Source: Vespa crabro (Eukaryota > Arthropoda > Insecta > Hymenoptera > Vespidae). From it: 64,000 nt of DNA. The notes beneath the pieces are model-generated. The model had not been told where the DNA came from, searched no databases, and worked only from the letters and a program-made list of their open reading frames with translations. The stretch spans positions 2,782,501 through 2,846,500 of the forward strand of contig NC_060973.1 of NCBI RefSeq assembly GCF_910589235.1. Direction: 5' to 3'. Made by a program: the position numbers and the translations under genes. Positions 25,101-37,818 of the stretch are shown piece by piece. Each line of letters starts with the position of its first letter. Within the stretch, counting starts at the first letter, position 1.

Positions 25101-27474
25101 AATATCGGAATTTTCTTGATCATAAATAGACACATTTTGCTGTATTTATATTAAGCGTATACATACATGTTTTTTTGAGAAATGATAAAAAGAATTTTTA
25201 ATCAGTAATATTTATGTTTATATCAGTAAAAGAAAAATATACAAACGTTGCTTTATGTTTCTGAATAGTTGGGTATTTTCAGGATATTCTGCCCGACCTG
25301 TCTACAGTGAGTATAAGAGCAACAAGATTGTCGAGTGAAGCGTTTGTAATGATAGCTCAATGAACCATTCAAGTTATAATATTTCTTTTTAATTCGATCA
25401 GCAAATTTTATTTGTAGGACTAACAAAACTTATATTCGTTGCTATATAGTACAATGGTACCCCCATGAATGAATGACTGATAGAATTAACGAATAAGTAA
25501 TTGAATGAATGATAAATTGTATAAAAAACATACTATATTGACATCTGAATGAGAGGGCAAAATATTAATATAATAGCACTATACATACATATATCATTAG
25601 TAATCCATCTATGGGGTTCATTGATGTGTGCTTGTGGGTACTAATAAACACATACGTAGCTTAAAATGTTATTATTATTTTTCAATATACTAATATATTT
25701 TTATAATAGAGAAAAAGAGAGATATAAAAGATGCCTTATTTAAACATAATGCTTCAGTGGTACAAAGTAACAATTGTACTGTTTTGATAATGCATTGTCA
25801 TGTTCAGATAATAAAGGTTTGAAATCATTAAATAGATCTTAACACATAATAGCTTTTGTGAAGTTCTTATATAATATAAAAACAAAGTTTTATTGATTTA
25901 TTATCTTATGATTGTGCACACAATGCATTTCAGTGTATGAAAAACAACATATTATTAGAAACATATTATACATAATAATATGCTTCGTGTTCATTATGAT
26001 GTTGTTTGAAACAAATTCTTTAAAAATAATACGTGATGTATCAGAAAACATATACATTGTGATATTTTTGTTGTGTGAAATGCTACAAAGTAATATATAA
26101 CGTGTTTCTCCTATCAATGATTAACTATTAATTTTTAATCTGTTTAAGTGTTTGCCCTCTTGTTCAATATTTATTATCTTTTGCTACACGAAGGCAAAGG
26201 ATTGAGATGCATTGTGCTGTTATGAGTTTCTAACTTTCAATATTTAGCTTCAATTATAGTTTCTGTTGAGTCTAACTGGGGTGCATTTGCAACACATCTT
26301 TGACCTTTATATCATGTTTCTTCCTGTCTATATTTTGTATCAGTATTCAATAATTAGTATTTGGTCATTGTATTTATATTTTGTCCCCTCTGAAAAAATT
26401 TTTGAAAAGAAATTAATGATTTTTTTTTTTTTTTTATATAAATCTAGGAAATAATATGAGAATAATATTATTTAACCACCAAACTATCAAAATTCTTTTA
26501 GTAAAGAATGTATTACATATTCTTTCATAGCTTTACTGATACAGGAAAGGTTTAATTGTTTTTAACAGGCAGGCTGCTAAAATAATTCTAACGGTACCTA
26601 TTTTTTTTTAATTACAGGACATATCCGGTTGCAAATGGACTTGAGGGACTCATTAATATTCTTGTATTTTAAACAATTTAATTATGTTTTACAGAGTAGA
26701 GCACCGATCTCAGCAAAATTAGTGGCGAATATGCTGTCAGTGGCAGGGGCTGATCATATAATTACCATGGATCTACATGCTAGTCAAATACAAGGTTTCT
26801 TTGACATTCCAGTGGACAATTTATTTGCTGAACCAGCCGTTTTAAAATGGATAAAAGAAAATATTGCAGAATGGCGAAATAGTATTATAGTTTCTCCAGA
26901 TGCAGGTGGTGCCAAAAGGTAAATAATATGCAAAAGAAGAAATATTTAAAATTGTAAGATTAATTTAGAATAACTTGACATTTTTCAGGGTAACGTCTAT
27001 TGCAGATCGACTCAATGTTGAATTTGCACTTATTCACAAAGAAAGAAAAAAGGCTAATGAAGTAGCAAGTATGGTATTAGTGGGTGATGTTAAGGACAGA
27101 GTAGCAATACTAGTTGATGATATGGCTGATACATGCGGTACAATATGTCATGCTGCAGAAAAACTTTTAGAGGCTGGTGCCACGAAAGTTTATGCAATTC
27201 TTACGCATGGAATTTTTAGTGGACCAGCGATTAGTAGAATCAATAATGCATGCTTCGAGGCGGTCGTAGTAACTAATACTATTCCTCAGGATGAACATAT
27301 GAAAGATTGTCCGAAAATACAGGTAAAAAAAAAAATAATTAAATTTTTATTATTAATTATAATAAATTAATTATTTTTCAGTGTATCGACGTATCGATGA
27401 TGTTTGCTGAAGCTGTAAGAAGGACCCACAATGGTGAATCTGTATCGTACCTGTTTTCTAACGTGCCATACTAG
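22170..27474 (+). CDS. PRPS1: Ribose-phosphate pyrophosphokinase (PRPP synthetase)
   Basis: Makes PRPP from ribose 5-phosphate and ATP, the entry to purine, pyrimidine and NAD synthesis, in the cytosol. The core exons are 22170-22291, 22959-23142, 26695-26918, 26989-27322 and 27382-27474, which give exactly 318 residues, the size of human PRPS1. Start chosen at MPNIKVFSG, the family start. Visible motifs are PCFPYARQDKKDK, the ATP/Mg region MDLHASQIQGFFD, SPDAGGAKRV, the flexible-loop Lys/Arg HKERKKANEV and the PRPP-binding AILVDDMADTCGT. Possible extra cassettes in the 3.5 kb intron after KKDK are 23966-24040 (25 residues) and 25283-25306 (8 residues), both in frame. In-frame ATGs at 22041 and 22086 would add 43 or 28 residues. 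Divergent from UBE2K. Confidence 0.95.
23966..24040 (+). CDS. PRPS1: In-frame 75-nt cassette exon of PRPS
   Basis: Flanked by CTCCACAG acceptor and AGG/GTAACT donor, phase 0 on both sides, no stop. It codes 25 residues starting GGDGGDKTNSNKSH and ending NEWKFR. It would be inserted between KKDK and SRAPISAKL. The shorter isoform matches the 318-residue vertebrate enzyme, so this exon is probably alternative. Confidence 0.7.
25283..25306 (+). CDS. PRPS1: Possible 24-nt microexon of PRPS
   Basis: A GC-richer island codes DILPDLST, preceded by GTATTTTCAG and followed by GTGAGTAT, both good splice sites. It is 24 nt (in frame) and phase 0, at the same insertion point as the 75-nt cassette. The surroundings are AT-rich, so the contrast supports a real exon, but chance remains possible. 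Confidence 0.4.
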
Positions 27475-27660
27475 GTTAAAAATTAGAACATACTCTCCTA
27501 AGCTGAATGAGTAAAAAGAATGTAGTCTTTTTACATTTGTTTATTATTATTCTTAGTTTAGTCAAAAGACATTGCCTTTATTGGCTAACGAGAGAATAGT
27601 ATTTTTAAATTTATTAAATCATTTTTTTTGTTTGTTTTTTTTTGTTTGTTTTTTTTTGTC

Positions 27661-27728
<68 letters not shown>

Positions 27729-29116
27729 CGATCATTAGTAGAAATATAATATCTACTTTTATTACGTCAAAGTTTTCAGAAGGTATGTTCGTAGCCATTA
27801 GATTAATAAGTAGATCTTTTGTGATCTAATTGTGTGTTATTATATGTCTGCTAGAGGATAAGAAAATGCATAAGAATCACTCCGATAATAATGTCTGATT
27901 TAAACAATCAGTAAATAACATATATTGACTTCATTATGCGAACTTTAATTTACATAATAGCATTTATAAATGCCTCAGAATGAAATCAACATAATATAAA
28001 AATATGTGCTTTTACAAAAGATAGTTTATAGTACTCATTTGTATTGATTTTACTTTTACAAAGATTTGAGTACGAATGTCTAAAACAAGAGCTGATATTT
28101 TCCTTAGTTCTAATATGTGCTCTAGATTATTATAAGAATTTTACGATGAATAATTAATAACAAAATAATAATTGAGCCATGTACTATTGGAAATATCTTA
28201 CCATCATATATATACAAATGCAAGATCTGCAATATATAAACTATTGATAAATTAATATCAATCTGACAACCCAGTAAGCTATACAAAAATACAAATTAAT
28301 ATGCAAATTGCGATAATTAAAAATTTTTTATATATATTATATCAATATCCGCCACACACTTTTAATATTTTAATATTAATAAGAGTTTTTTGAATAAAGA
28401 AAGTAAATCATTTGTATTGAAACTTATATAAAACGTTTTTCTTATTGCAAATATATTAATTGCGAATTTAAAATAATCATACCTGCAATTTATCTCGGAC
28501 CAATAAAAGAAATAAACATAATTCAATATGTATGTATACCAAATTGTGTCTAAGAAAATTTGTTTTTGCTTAAAAATATTGCTTATTGTTGTTAAACTGG
28601 GTATTACAATAAAAAAAAAAAAAACCAAAGCAATATTACATTGTAGTTTATTGATATCCAAAGAACCATCAGTTTAGGATAAAAAATGTTAATGAATCCA
28701 GGCTATAAATTCATGGACATGGTAAATACACGAAACGATCATTTAGTATTATTTGTTTTGTTCAATACTACATATAATGATAACTATAGTTCTGTTTTAT
28801 ATTGATTGTTCTAATTTCTTAGTAAACAATATACGCGTAATGTATTAATTAAATTATTATAGTTTCAAATATGTATCATTGTATGAAAAAAAAAAAAGAA
28901 AAAGAAAAGTAGAAACGATTTTGTGCATAAATCAATTTTTCTTTTTAAAATATAACTTATCAGAAGTCGAAAGAATTCATAATATGGTTATATATATATA
29001 TATTATATATATATATATATACAAAAAATATTAAATTCTTGAATCTTTCATATCAAAACCAAAAAAAAATTCAAATTTTGTTATGTTCTAATTAAAGTAT
29101 CATATTAATCGTTAAT
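27475..29116. other. Convergent 3' region, PRPS / MPPED
   Basis: 1.64 kb, AT-rich, no exon seen. A nearly pure poly-T run of about 63 bases (27663-27725) follows TTTG repeats at 27620-27660. A TA tract lies at about 28989-29022. Confidence 0.5.
27663..27725. repeat. Long poly-T run
   Basis: About 63 consecutive T bases, just downstream of PRPS. Confidence 0.9.
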
Positions 29117-30425
29117 TTATTCCTTCACAAATCCAGAAGGTAATGTTATATCAAATACTATTGGTGGATTAGTTGGTAAATAATTAATATCGCATGTAGA
29201 TGCATTTATATAAATCACTTTTCCATCAGAAGAAATACCATATCCTATAAAAAAACAAATATAGTAGTAATTTACCTTACTTATTATTCTCTATAGATTT
29301 CTCTAATATATTTTTATAAAAAATTAACTATATACATGTTACTTTTTGATATACCTTCGTGAATATGACCGAATACGTGATATTTTGGTTTCACGCGATT
29401 CTGTACCGTAGAAAGCAATTCTACGCATCCTGCTCGTACTCCACTACAACATAAATCTCCATGACCTACAGGAGGTGTATGTGTTACAAGTATATCTGTA
29501 TCAGGTGGTATCATATCCCATTTAGAAAGACAAGGTTCTCCGCGTGGCACATTGAAAGCCCATTTACAAAACTCTGGTTGCCTAAAGTTTCAAGGAAACG
29601 TTCCTCAAAAAAAAAAGAAACTTAAGCCTGAAATAATTTGCTACAAGTACGAATGAATCAACAAATGTTAATTCTCTTCTTTTATCGATATGTCTGTACG
29701 AGTACTTACCACGGTGTACCATATATTTTAATTCCATATAGAGTTATTTCAGAATCTTCTAAATAGATACAATTTTTTAAATAATCTTTAATATTAGATG
29801 TCCTAATAGCTTCTGCGAGAGTATCTTTTGACATTCCCAACGTGGGTATACCATCGAGAATGCTAGTCCCTGTATGTTTATGACGGTCCCCAGAAGTTTG
29901 CATAGTAAAAGGATGTGTGAATGTTGGATCAAAACTGAGTTCATGATTTCCAGCTATAACTATTTTATGTTTATGTGGCAAATTTCCTAAAAAATAAATG
30001 ATCCTCTATTTAATTGATATTTCAGATTTAGTTGAAATTAAATAAATATATCTGAGGTTAATAGAAACTTACCGATCCAACTATTAAATTCTATAACTTC
30101 TTGTAAACTACCACACTTTGTAAAATCTCCAGCATGAATAAAGATATCACCATTGGGTATATCAAATTGTATAAATGGCGTAAGAGAATGCGTATCACTC
30201 ATACAAACTACACGTAGCTGATATAGACAAAGTTTTGTCATTAGATGATATTATGAATTGAAAAAAAAAAAAAAAAGGAATTGTAATGTATCTTAAATCT
30301 ACCTTATCATTAGGAGCATCGCTTGTCGGAACCTTGGCATTAATTTTAATAACTTTTTGTTCCTGTGACAGCTCCCGCCAAGCTGCTGTAGGGTTATGTG
30401 TCAACGAATGTACTCCTACTTTCAT
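29117..30425 (-). CDS. MPPED1/2-type metallophosphoesterase
   Basis: Calcineurin-like metallophosphoesterase of the MPPED (UPF0046) family, a divalent-metal phosphodiesterase with poorly defined natural substrate. Five exons in phase: 30425-30303, 30217-30073, 29986-29710, 29581-29355 and 29244-29117, giving 299 residues (family about 295-325). All five metal-binding motifs are visible: MSDTHSLTPF, HAGDFTKCG, IAGNHELSFD, VTHTPPVGHGD and VFGHIHEGYG. The last keeps His where mammalian MPPED2 has Gly, so full activity is plausible as in MPPED1. The ending INYLPTNPPIVFDI is typical of the family. Divergent from MCMBP (545 bases between starts), which suggests a shared promoter. Confidence 0.92.
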
Positions 30426-30970
30426 ACTGAATTAATATTTATTATAAACGTTTAATGTCTCTTTTCTTATATTGTTAGTTTTACGATTGCTAAAGTACTA
30501 ACATATTTTTCTACTTATTTTACACTTGTATAAATACAATGCCGTTGGCTTACAATCGTAAGGGCTTTACCCGCCATTGTAAACGGAAAAGGGAAAGATG
30601 TCGTTTGAAAGATATCAATGAAATAATATAATTGTTAATATTTTTTAAATAATAAACAAGATATATTATTTAAGTGGTTTACCGTAGGTGATCTTTTAAA
30701 AATATTATTTTTTATAAGTCTTTGTAATAGATTTATAAAATCGATTATAAAAAAAAAAAAAATCAAGCGATTTATCAAGCGATATAATTAACAAATCAAA
30801 TGAAAAGAACACATGTGTCGCTGCGTGTCGACTTATGTCGGTAAATGGAAAACGCTCTATGGCGTGAATTTGTAGTACTGTTTACAAGTTCTAAATACTG
30901 ATCTTTCTGAATGCATTTTAAATTAACTTTTATACGAATATCGAATTAAGATTATATTAGCTGCATAATA
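30426..30970. promoter_or_regulatory. Bidirectional promoter region, MPPED / MCMBP
   Basis: 545 bases between two divergent start codons, with less AT-rich patches at 30535-30605 (ACCCGCCATTGTAAACGG) and 30805-30865 (GTCGCTGCGTGTCGACTTA) that probably mark the two core promoters. Confidence 0.55.
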
Positions 30971-31083
30971 ATGTGTAAGTTTATTTATTTCGCTTTATTT
31001 TTATCTTATTCAAAAGTATTCTTCTATTGTTCGATAATAAACTTATGATCAATGATAAACATTTATTTATCATCACAATTTTA

Positions 31084-31149
<66 letters not shown>

Positions 31150-33632
31150 CTACTATTTTGTGTTCTTTATAGCTCTTAGTATTAATGATTGGACACCCGA
31201 GCATTTTGTTAAAAATCAATCATCTTGTAAATTTATATTGGAAAATTCTGATGCAATAAGAGAAATCCCTTTGTTAAACAATGCACCTTTACATTACTTT
31301 AAGGATAAACAACTTGTTAGATTTCGTGGCATGATACAAGATATGTATAATCCTGAATATTATTTTAAAAAGTATGAAGTCAAGAATATACAAAATGGAT
31401 ACTGTGATGTTAGATTTGGAATGTATATGGATTCAATGATATCATCGGTAATAATCAATATATGTATTTATATATGGGGAGGGTCTTACATTATTTATAT
31501 ATTCACGTTGATCATTTAAACGTCTTGGATATGATGTAAGACCAAGAGAAAGGAAATGGTAGTTACAGGTGTGAGATGTTATAAGATTAGCTTATCTCAT
31601 GTATACTGCTACCTACAATTTATTTGTTAATAAATATTTTTATATTTTTCACTTATATTATATTTTTTAAAGGTTTAATATTTCTTTTTCTTTTTTTTCT
31701 CCCCCTAGCCAAATGAAGAAATCATTTTTAATTCAGAAAAGAATATCAGTTCTGAAAGACAAACATGCATTGTTATTTCTATACCAGGATTAAACAATTG
31801 GGCAAAACAAGGAGATACAAATATTGATAATTTAAATAGGAATGTAATAAATAATTACAATACAAATAAACGGAGTTTAGAAAATAATGGAGTTGAAGAA
31901 ATGGATTGTTCAGAACCAACTAGGAAGAAAGAAAAATTGTTGATAGATGAGACAAATGAAACGTCAAATAATGCTAAAATAAATAAAGATAATAATGGTA
32001 TTTTATCACAGGAACATATTTTAAATTTTCCAATACCGATTGACAACGGTAAAGCTTGTATTGTAAAGGTTAATTGATTATTTTTTATTTCTACTGTTTT
32101 TAAAAGAAAAATTATACATTATTATTCTGTTTACAAATTATGTTTTTTATTATTATTATTATTATTATTACTGTATATTTTTAGGTTTATGATGAAACAA
32201 TACATTTAAAGCTGAATCAAGTTGTAGATATAATAGGATTTATATCACTTGATCCAGCATTAAATGTTATTAATAATTCTGAAGAAATGATGGAGGATGC
32301 TGAAATGAACACACATAATCCACCAATTTCTCTTGTACCAAGACTCCATGCGATAAAAATAACTGTATTAACAAAACATGAAATAGAAAATGCTCCATTA
32401 ATAATGTCAAAAGCACAGGCAATAAGAGGAGATCTTCATATAATTTTAAGTCAGTTGTTATTTGGTGACCAATTGGCTGCTGATTATCTCATCTGCCATT
32501 TATTGTCTTCCATGTATGTGTAATGTTAGTATTAAGTATCCAAAAAATTTTCTAGAGATGTTGTATTGTTTTCTTTACAGATATATGAGAAAGGATTATC
32601 TTTGTCTTGGTACTTATCCTTTGAACATTACAAATTTTTCTATTACAAAGTGCAAGATATTTCCTAAAAAGCTTTACGATTTTTTAACACTATTTGTAAA
32701 AAAGAGTCACTTGTTGGAAGTTACATTGGAAAATTTAAATGATATGGCTTTGATACCAAAGTAAGTAATTTTAACAATGTTAATATTTTTATTCCATTAA
32801 TTTAACACATATTGTACTAATTAAAAAAGAGCTATTTTTTTTTTTTTTTTTACATATTAGGAAAGATTATGTGTGCAACAGATTAACAAGTGGTATACTT
32901 CAATTAAGTGCTAATACTCATCTTGTAATTGATGAAACGGGATTGACCAGCGGTCAAGTTTCACAAGCTGGAAGACAGAACTATGATGCTATTATGAATT
33001 TAATTACATTTCAGAAAGTGCCATACGATTTTAAATTTTATACAATGGAGTATGATACAGATATACCTGTTTTAATCTTGTCAGAAGCAAAATCTTTTAT
33101 ACCAGTGCGTAACATTTTTTTTCGACGAGATCGAAATAGCTTCTAATAAAATAAATTTAATATATAATTGATTTTATTTGACAGTGCCCGACTCAAGTTG
33201 TATTAAAAGAAGAATCGGAAAATCATTATTTACAAGTAATTGAAGCTACTAATCAATATTTGAAGGATCAAAATCGATTGACTGACATTCGTCATTATCT
33301 TGAAGTTCTAAGGCATACTGAATTTGAATTTAATGAAGATGTTACAAATGTAAGTTATATTAATTATCAAACATCGACAAATTGTATAATGGACTATAGT
33401 TCAACAAAATATTAATGAGAAACATTATATCGCGTAGGTTATTCAAGATGATTTTGTACAAATGCGACAAACAAATAGAAATATAACTGGAGAAAATTTA
33501 CATTCATTGATAGTACTGGCAAGACTGATGTCTTTATCTTATGGACAAAATAGATTAACCATAGATTGTTGGAAAAAAACAGTTGCGATGGAATTGGAAA
33601 GAATTAATAGATTACCGCAACGTAATAAATAA
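30971..33632 (+). CDS. MCMBP: MCM-binding protein (MCMBP / ETG1)
   Basis: Binds MCM2-7 subunits (replacing MCM2 in one complex) and helps MCM storage and unloading in the nucleus. Eight exons in phase: 30971-30974, 31173-31447, 31709-32068, 32185-32513, 32581-32760, 32861-33104, 33185-33349 and 33438-33632, giving 583 residues (human about 642). The first exon holds only ATG plus one base; Met is followed by SLSINDWTPEHF. Family blocks are PLHYFKDKQLVRFRGMIQDM, ISLVPRLHAIKI, FGDQLAADYLICHLLSS, KKDYVCNRLTSGILQLSANT and the C-terminal LIVLARLMSLSYGQNRLT. Intron 1 contains a TA repeat (31087-31144), which makes the tiny first exon the weakest call. Convergent with CIMIP2. Confidence 0.92.
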
Positions 33633-34410
33633 ATGGTATATTACATATATTTGTATATTATAAGTGAGATAGTATTTGTGAGTTATTATAGACTTTTGAT
33701 ATAGCATTATTGTGTTGTTCTATACACATCTGTATATGCTTCGATAAATATTTATTTATAAAAGTTTTTCTTTTTTTCTATTTTTTTTTTTTTTTTTTTT
33801 TTTTTTTTCTTTCTTTTCATTAAAATAACATATAGTATTTTTCATTTACGATTATACGAAAGCTATTCTTTTATTAATAATTTTATATACACGAATAACA
33901 TTTTTACAATTTCATTTAATTAAAATGAGACACTGATCGTAATTATGAATTGCTTTAAAAAAAAAAAAAAAAAAAAAAAAAACACCAAAACGCTAATATT
34001 TAATCAATCGTTCTTTTTTTTTTTGTAATGACTAAGTTCCACTTTTCAAATATTGGATTCAGAATATAAATCTTATCAGATCCAATGGAGAAATGGAATT
34101 AGTTCGTAAATACCGTTCCTTCGTTTATTCTTTATCAATGTTTCCGAACAGAAACATTTAAAGAATTTCTTTTCCATGAATGATTAATGTGTGCGTGAGG
34201 ATTGACGATGAAACTTTATATACGAATTCTTTTTCAATGTGGCTAGAATCGTTTGTACAAAGAGTTATTTCTCGTAAATGGACGGAATACTTAGGCGAGG
34301 AGTGCATTGATACAAAGAAAGTCATTAATTGATATTTGAGCAACGAATGTAGATTTAATAAATAAATCGATGATTATGAAAATGATCCAAGTCATTTGAA
34401 ATATTTTAAA

Positions 34411-34466
<56 letters not shown>

Positions 34467-35313
34467 TGTCACACTTTCTTAAATTTATTTAAAAAAATTT
34501 TTAAATTATACAAAAGAATAATAATGTTTCAATAATAAATATATAATAATACTTATTCCTGTTTATTGTATTATTGAAAAATAATTTTTAAATGAATCAA
34601 ATTCAAACGTCAAAATATATCAAAATGAAAAATATATGATTTGGAATCATTTTACATAATTACCGGGCTCATATAAATATCTTATTTTGAAATATTTATA
34701 AAGAAAAAACAAATTGGAAAGCCTTTGAAAATGAAAAAAACATCGCTATTTTAATTATATCAATTATCTCATAAATAGTAATAATATGTATTCATTTCGT
34801 AAAAGTGACGATAGAAGAGGACAGTAAGTATTTATGTTCGATGTAATAATAATAATAATCATCATCATCATCATCGTAATCGTCTACAAAAGAAAGAAAG
34901 TTTTATTGTTTATTTCGTGCTTAATTCTTAACTTCTTTCCCACATTAAAATGGATAAGGCACGATCTATATTTGATCCACTTTTGCTGGCATAAGATATC
35001 GATCGGCGAATTTTAAGTACGTATTGCGGCTAATATTTAATAGCCAAGATATAACTGATAAAATCAATAATTTATAGAGGCTCTCGGCATATTGAATAAA
35101 AATATGAGAAGATAGGATATATATCCTTATCATTTGTATGTCAAAATTTATGAACTTTTGTATTGTTTCTTTTTTTTTTTTCTTCTTCTATTTTGTTTTT
35201 CTCACAAAATCTTATTTCTTGTATCAAAGATAAAGATTATAATACATACACATATATTTCCTAAAATATAGAATTCTTTTTTCTTTTTTCTTTTTTCTTT
35301 TTTCTTTTTTCTT
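33633..35313. other. Convergent 3' region, MCMBP / CIMIP2
   Basis: 1.68 kb, AT-rich. It has poly-T at 33781-33809, poly-A at 33958-33982, a TA tract at 34413-34460, an ATC/AAT tract near 34850-34880 and a TTTTTTC hexamer-like repeat at 35278-35313 immediately past the CIMIP2 stop. No exon supported. Confidence 0.5.
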
Positions 35314-36168
35314 TTATGCTCTCGTATGACCAGTCTCATCGACACAAGCAACATCGAGTACCCTCTGAACAGGATGAACATTTTTCGTTTTATTCAGTCT
35401 TTGTTCACGCTCCTTTCTTACTAATTCTAAACCCTTTTTAGCAGCTTGAGTGTATCCTTTGGAAAGTGCAACTTCACCTTTTGCTCCAGGAATGTGTCCT
35501 GTGTAGCCAACGATTGGTGGTTTTTCCGGAGAGAGAGTACAATCTATATACGAAAAAAAAAAAAAAAAAGAAAAAGAAAGAAAGAAAAAAAAATGAAATT
35601 ATTTTATAAAAAACCAAGTGAAATTATTTTATAAAAACTCATAAAATTTATCGTTCAAATTTTACCAAAAATAACTCGTTCTCGTTCTTGTCCATGGTCA
35701 ATCTCAACGGCAACATTATCAGCTCTAACACGTGATAAAAGATTTCTCGAGTCTGTCCTTTCAGCCTGAGCTTTCATCACGTCCCTACGTGCCCTTAGTT
35801 TACTTTGAACTTCGTGCCATTCTTTTGCACCCTCCTCGACCGCCCTCATAAAGGGAAGACCGTACCTGTTGTTAAAGCCAGGTATGTATCCTACGAATTA
35901 AAATTTAAATAGCCTTACTCTCAAGTCGTAGGATACACATTAAACATCGGTTCCATTATCATAAATCTTCATAAATCCATATTTTATTTCTTAAGAGGTA
36001 AATGTTCAAAAAAAAAAATGAAAAAAAAAAAAACAAGAAAATCGATGTCTTTATACATTTTCTTAAAGAATATTATTTCAAAAACGTATGTGAGAAAAGA
36101 GACCTATATATACCTGAACATTAAAATTAAGAATCATTTTATTTCTCTTTTATTGCAGATGAACGAAA

Positions 36169-36200
<32 letters not shown>

Positions 36201-36888
36201 AGAGAATGAGTTTATAAAGTTTCCACTGTCATAAATTTTAATTATTTTTCTCTAATAAAATTTGTCAACATTGTTGAAAAACGTATATAAATATATAAAT
36301 CGAGAAACATATAATTACAGTTGTTTTATAAAAAAGAAATAAAATATTTATAAAAAAAAAAAAAAAAAAAAAAACTAGAACGTGCGTTTTTGCAGTAAAA
36401 TATCTCTTTAAAGAATATGTTTACCTGTGTATCCTAAAATATATGGTGGCGGTTTATACAAGTGTGCGTCGTTTTTCCAATCTCTTCTAATGTCCTTCTC
36501 CTTAGATATCGTAACGAGCGCAACGTCCTTACCGGAATTCGGCCTATAAGGCCCTGATTTCAAGATCTTCTTTTCTAGCAACTCCTATGAACGTATAAGA
36601 AGGATTTCAAACGAAGGTAATTTCTTAAAATAGAATTACGGGGAGTATACTTTTTTTTTCTGTTTTTTTTTTTTTATATCAGATCTATCAAGTGTTCTGT
36701 CTGTTAAATAAGTTTTTAACTTTCGAGTAAAGAAATCTAAAAGCTTCTATTATTATGGAAAAAAAAGTTGTAAATTTTATATATATATAAATTTATTAGT
36801 TTCTTTTTTATTTAAAAAACGAATATAATTTTTGATTTATAAATCTAAAAAATATGGAATAATATTTCAGATATATAGATCCGTTTCT

Positions 36889-36923
<35 letters not shown>

Positions 36924-37184
36924 CATAAATGAGAATAATAAAATGTCTATTCTCTTTCTCTTTCTCTTTATTAATATTTAATTCTCAATTAAATTTAAGA
37001 TCTAAAAGATATAGAATATTAGATATGTATAGATCGGTAGATATAGTATATTTTAATTTCGTATATGTATATCTTACCCTCATTATTTCTTCCGTGTTCG
37101 CTCCAAATCTTTTTCCAACTCGAAACTTAAGAGTTGGACAGTGACCTGTGTATCTGAAAAAAAAAATATATATATATATATATT

Positions 37185-37217
<33 letters not shown>

Positions 37218-37787
37218 TTTTTTTTTAAATTATTATCTTTATCCAAAAATGATTTAAAAATGAATCTTGATCTTTTCTTTGAAATAAAATACAATGGATG
37301 ACGATACCATCGACTCATTGAACGTAACGGATCATAAAAATGCACTACCGGTGACCTACTACTACTAGATGGGAACCTCAAACTGTGACGGTCATGGTGC
37401 ATTGACTATTACCGTCCATTGCAGAAAGTCGTTTATATATGATCGACGTGTGTCATGATACTCTGAGATCGATACGAAATCGATCTAGGTCATTGCTCGA
37501 GGTCTCGTAGATTCAACAAACATATCAATATCCATCAACATATTTTTTTTTCATTTTACGTTGAAATCATATTTCAACGATATGATAAGGCAAATAAATA
37601 ATTTAAAATAAAAACAATTTTCCACCTAAGAAATCAGTATTATTAATGGAGTCCTTTTATCTTACCAAATTTATTAACAAAATAATTTTCTTTCTTTGCA
37701 AAATCCAACAAATTTTTATCCTATTGTTCGATCATTCCTACTGTTTTCTTTTTCTTCTTTTTTTTTTGTTTCTATTTTTTCTTTGTC

Positions 37788-37818
<31 letters not shown>

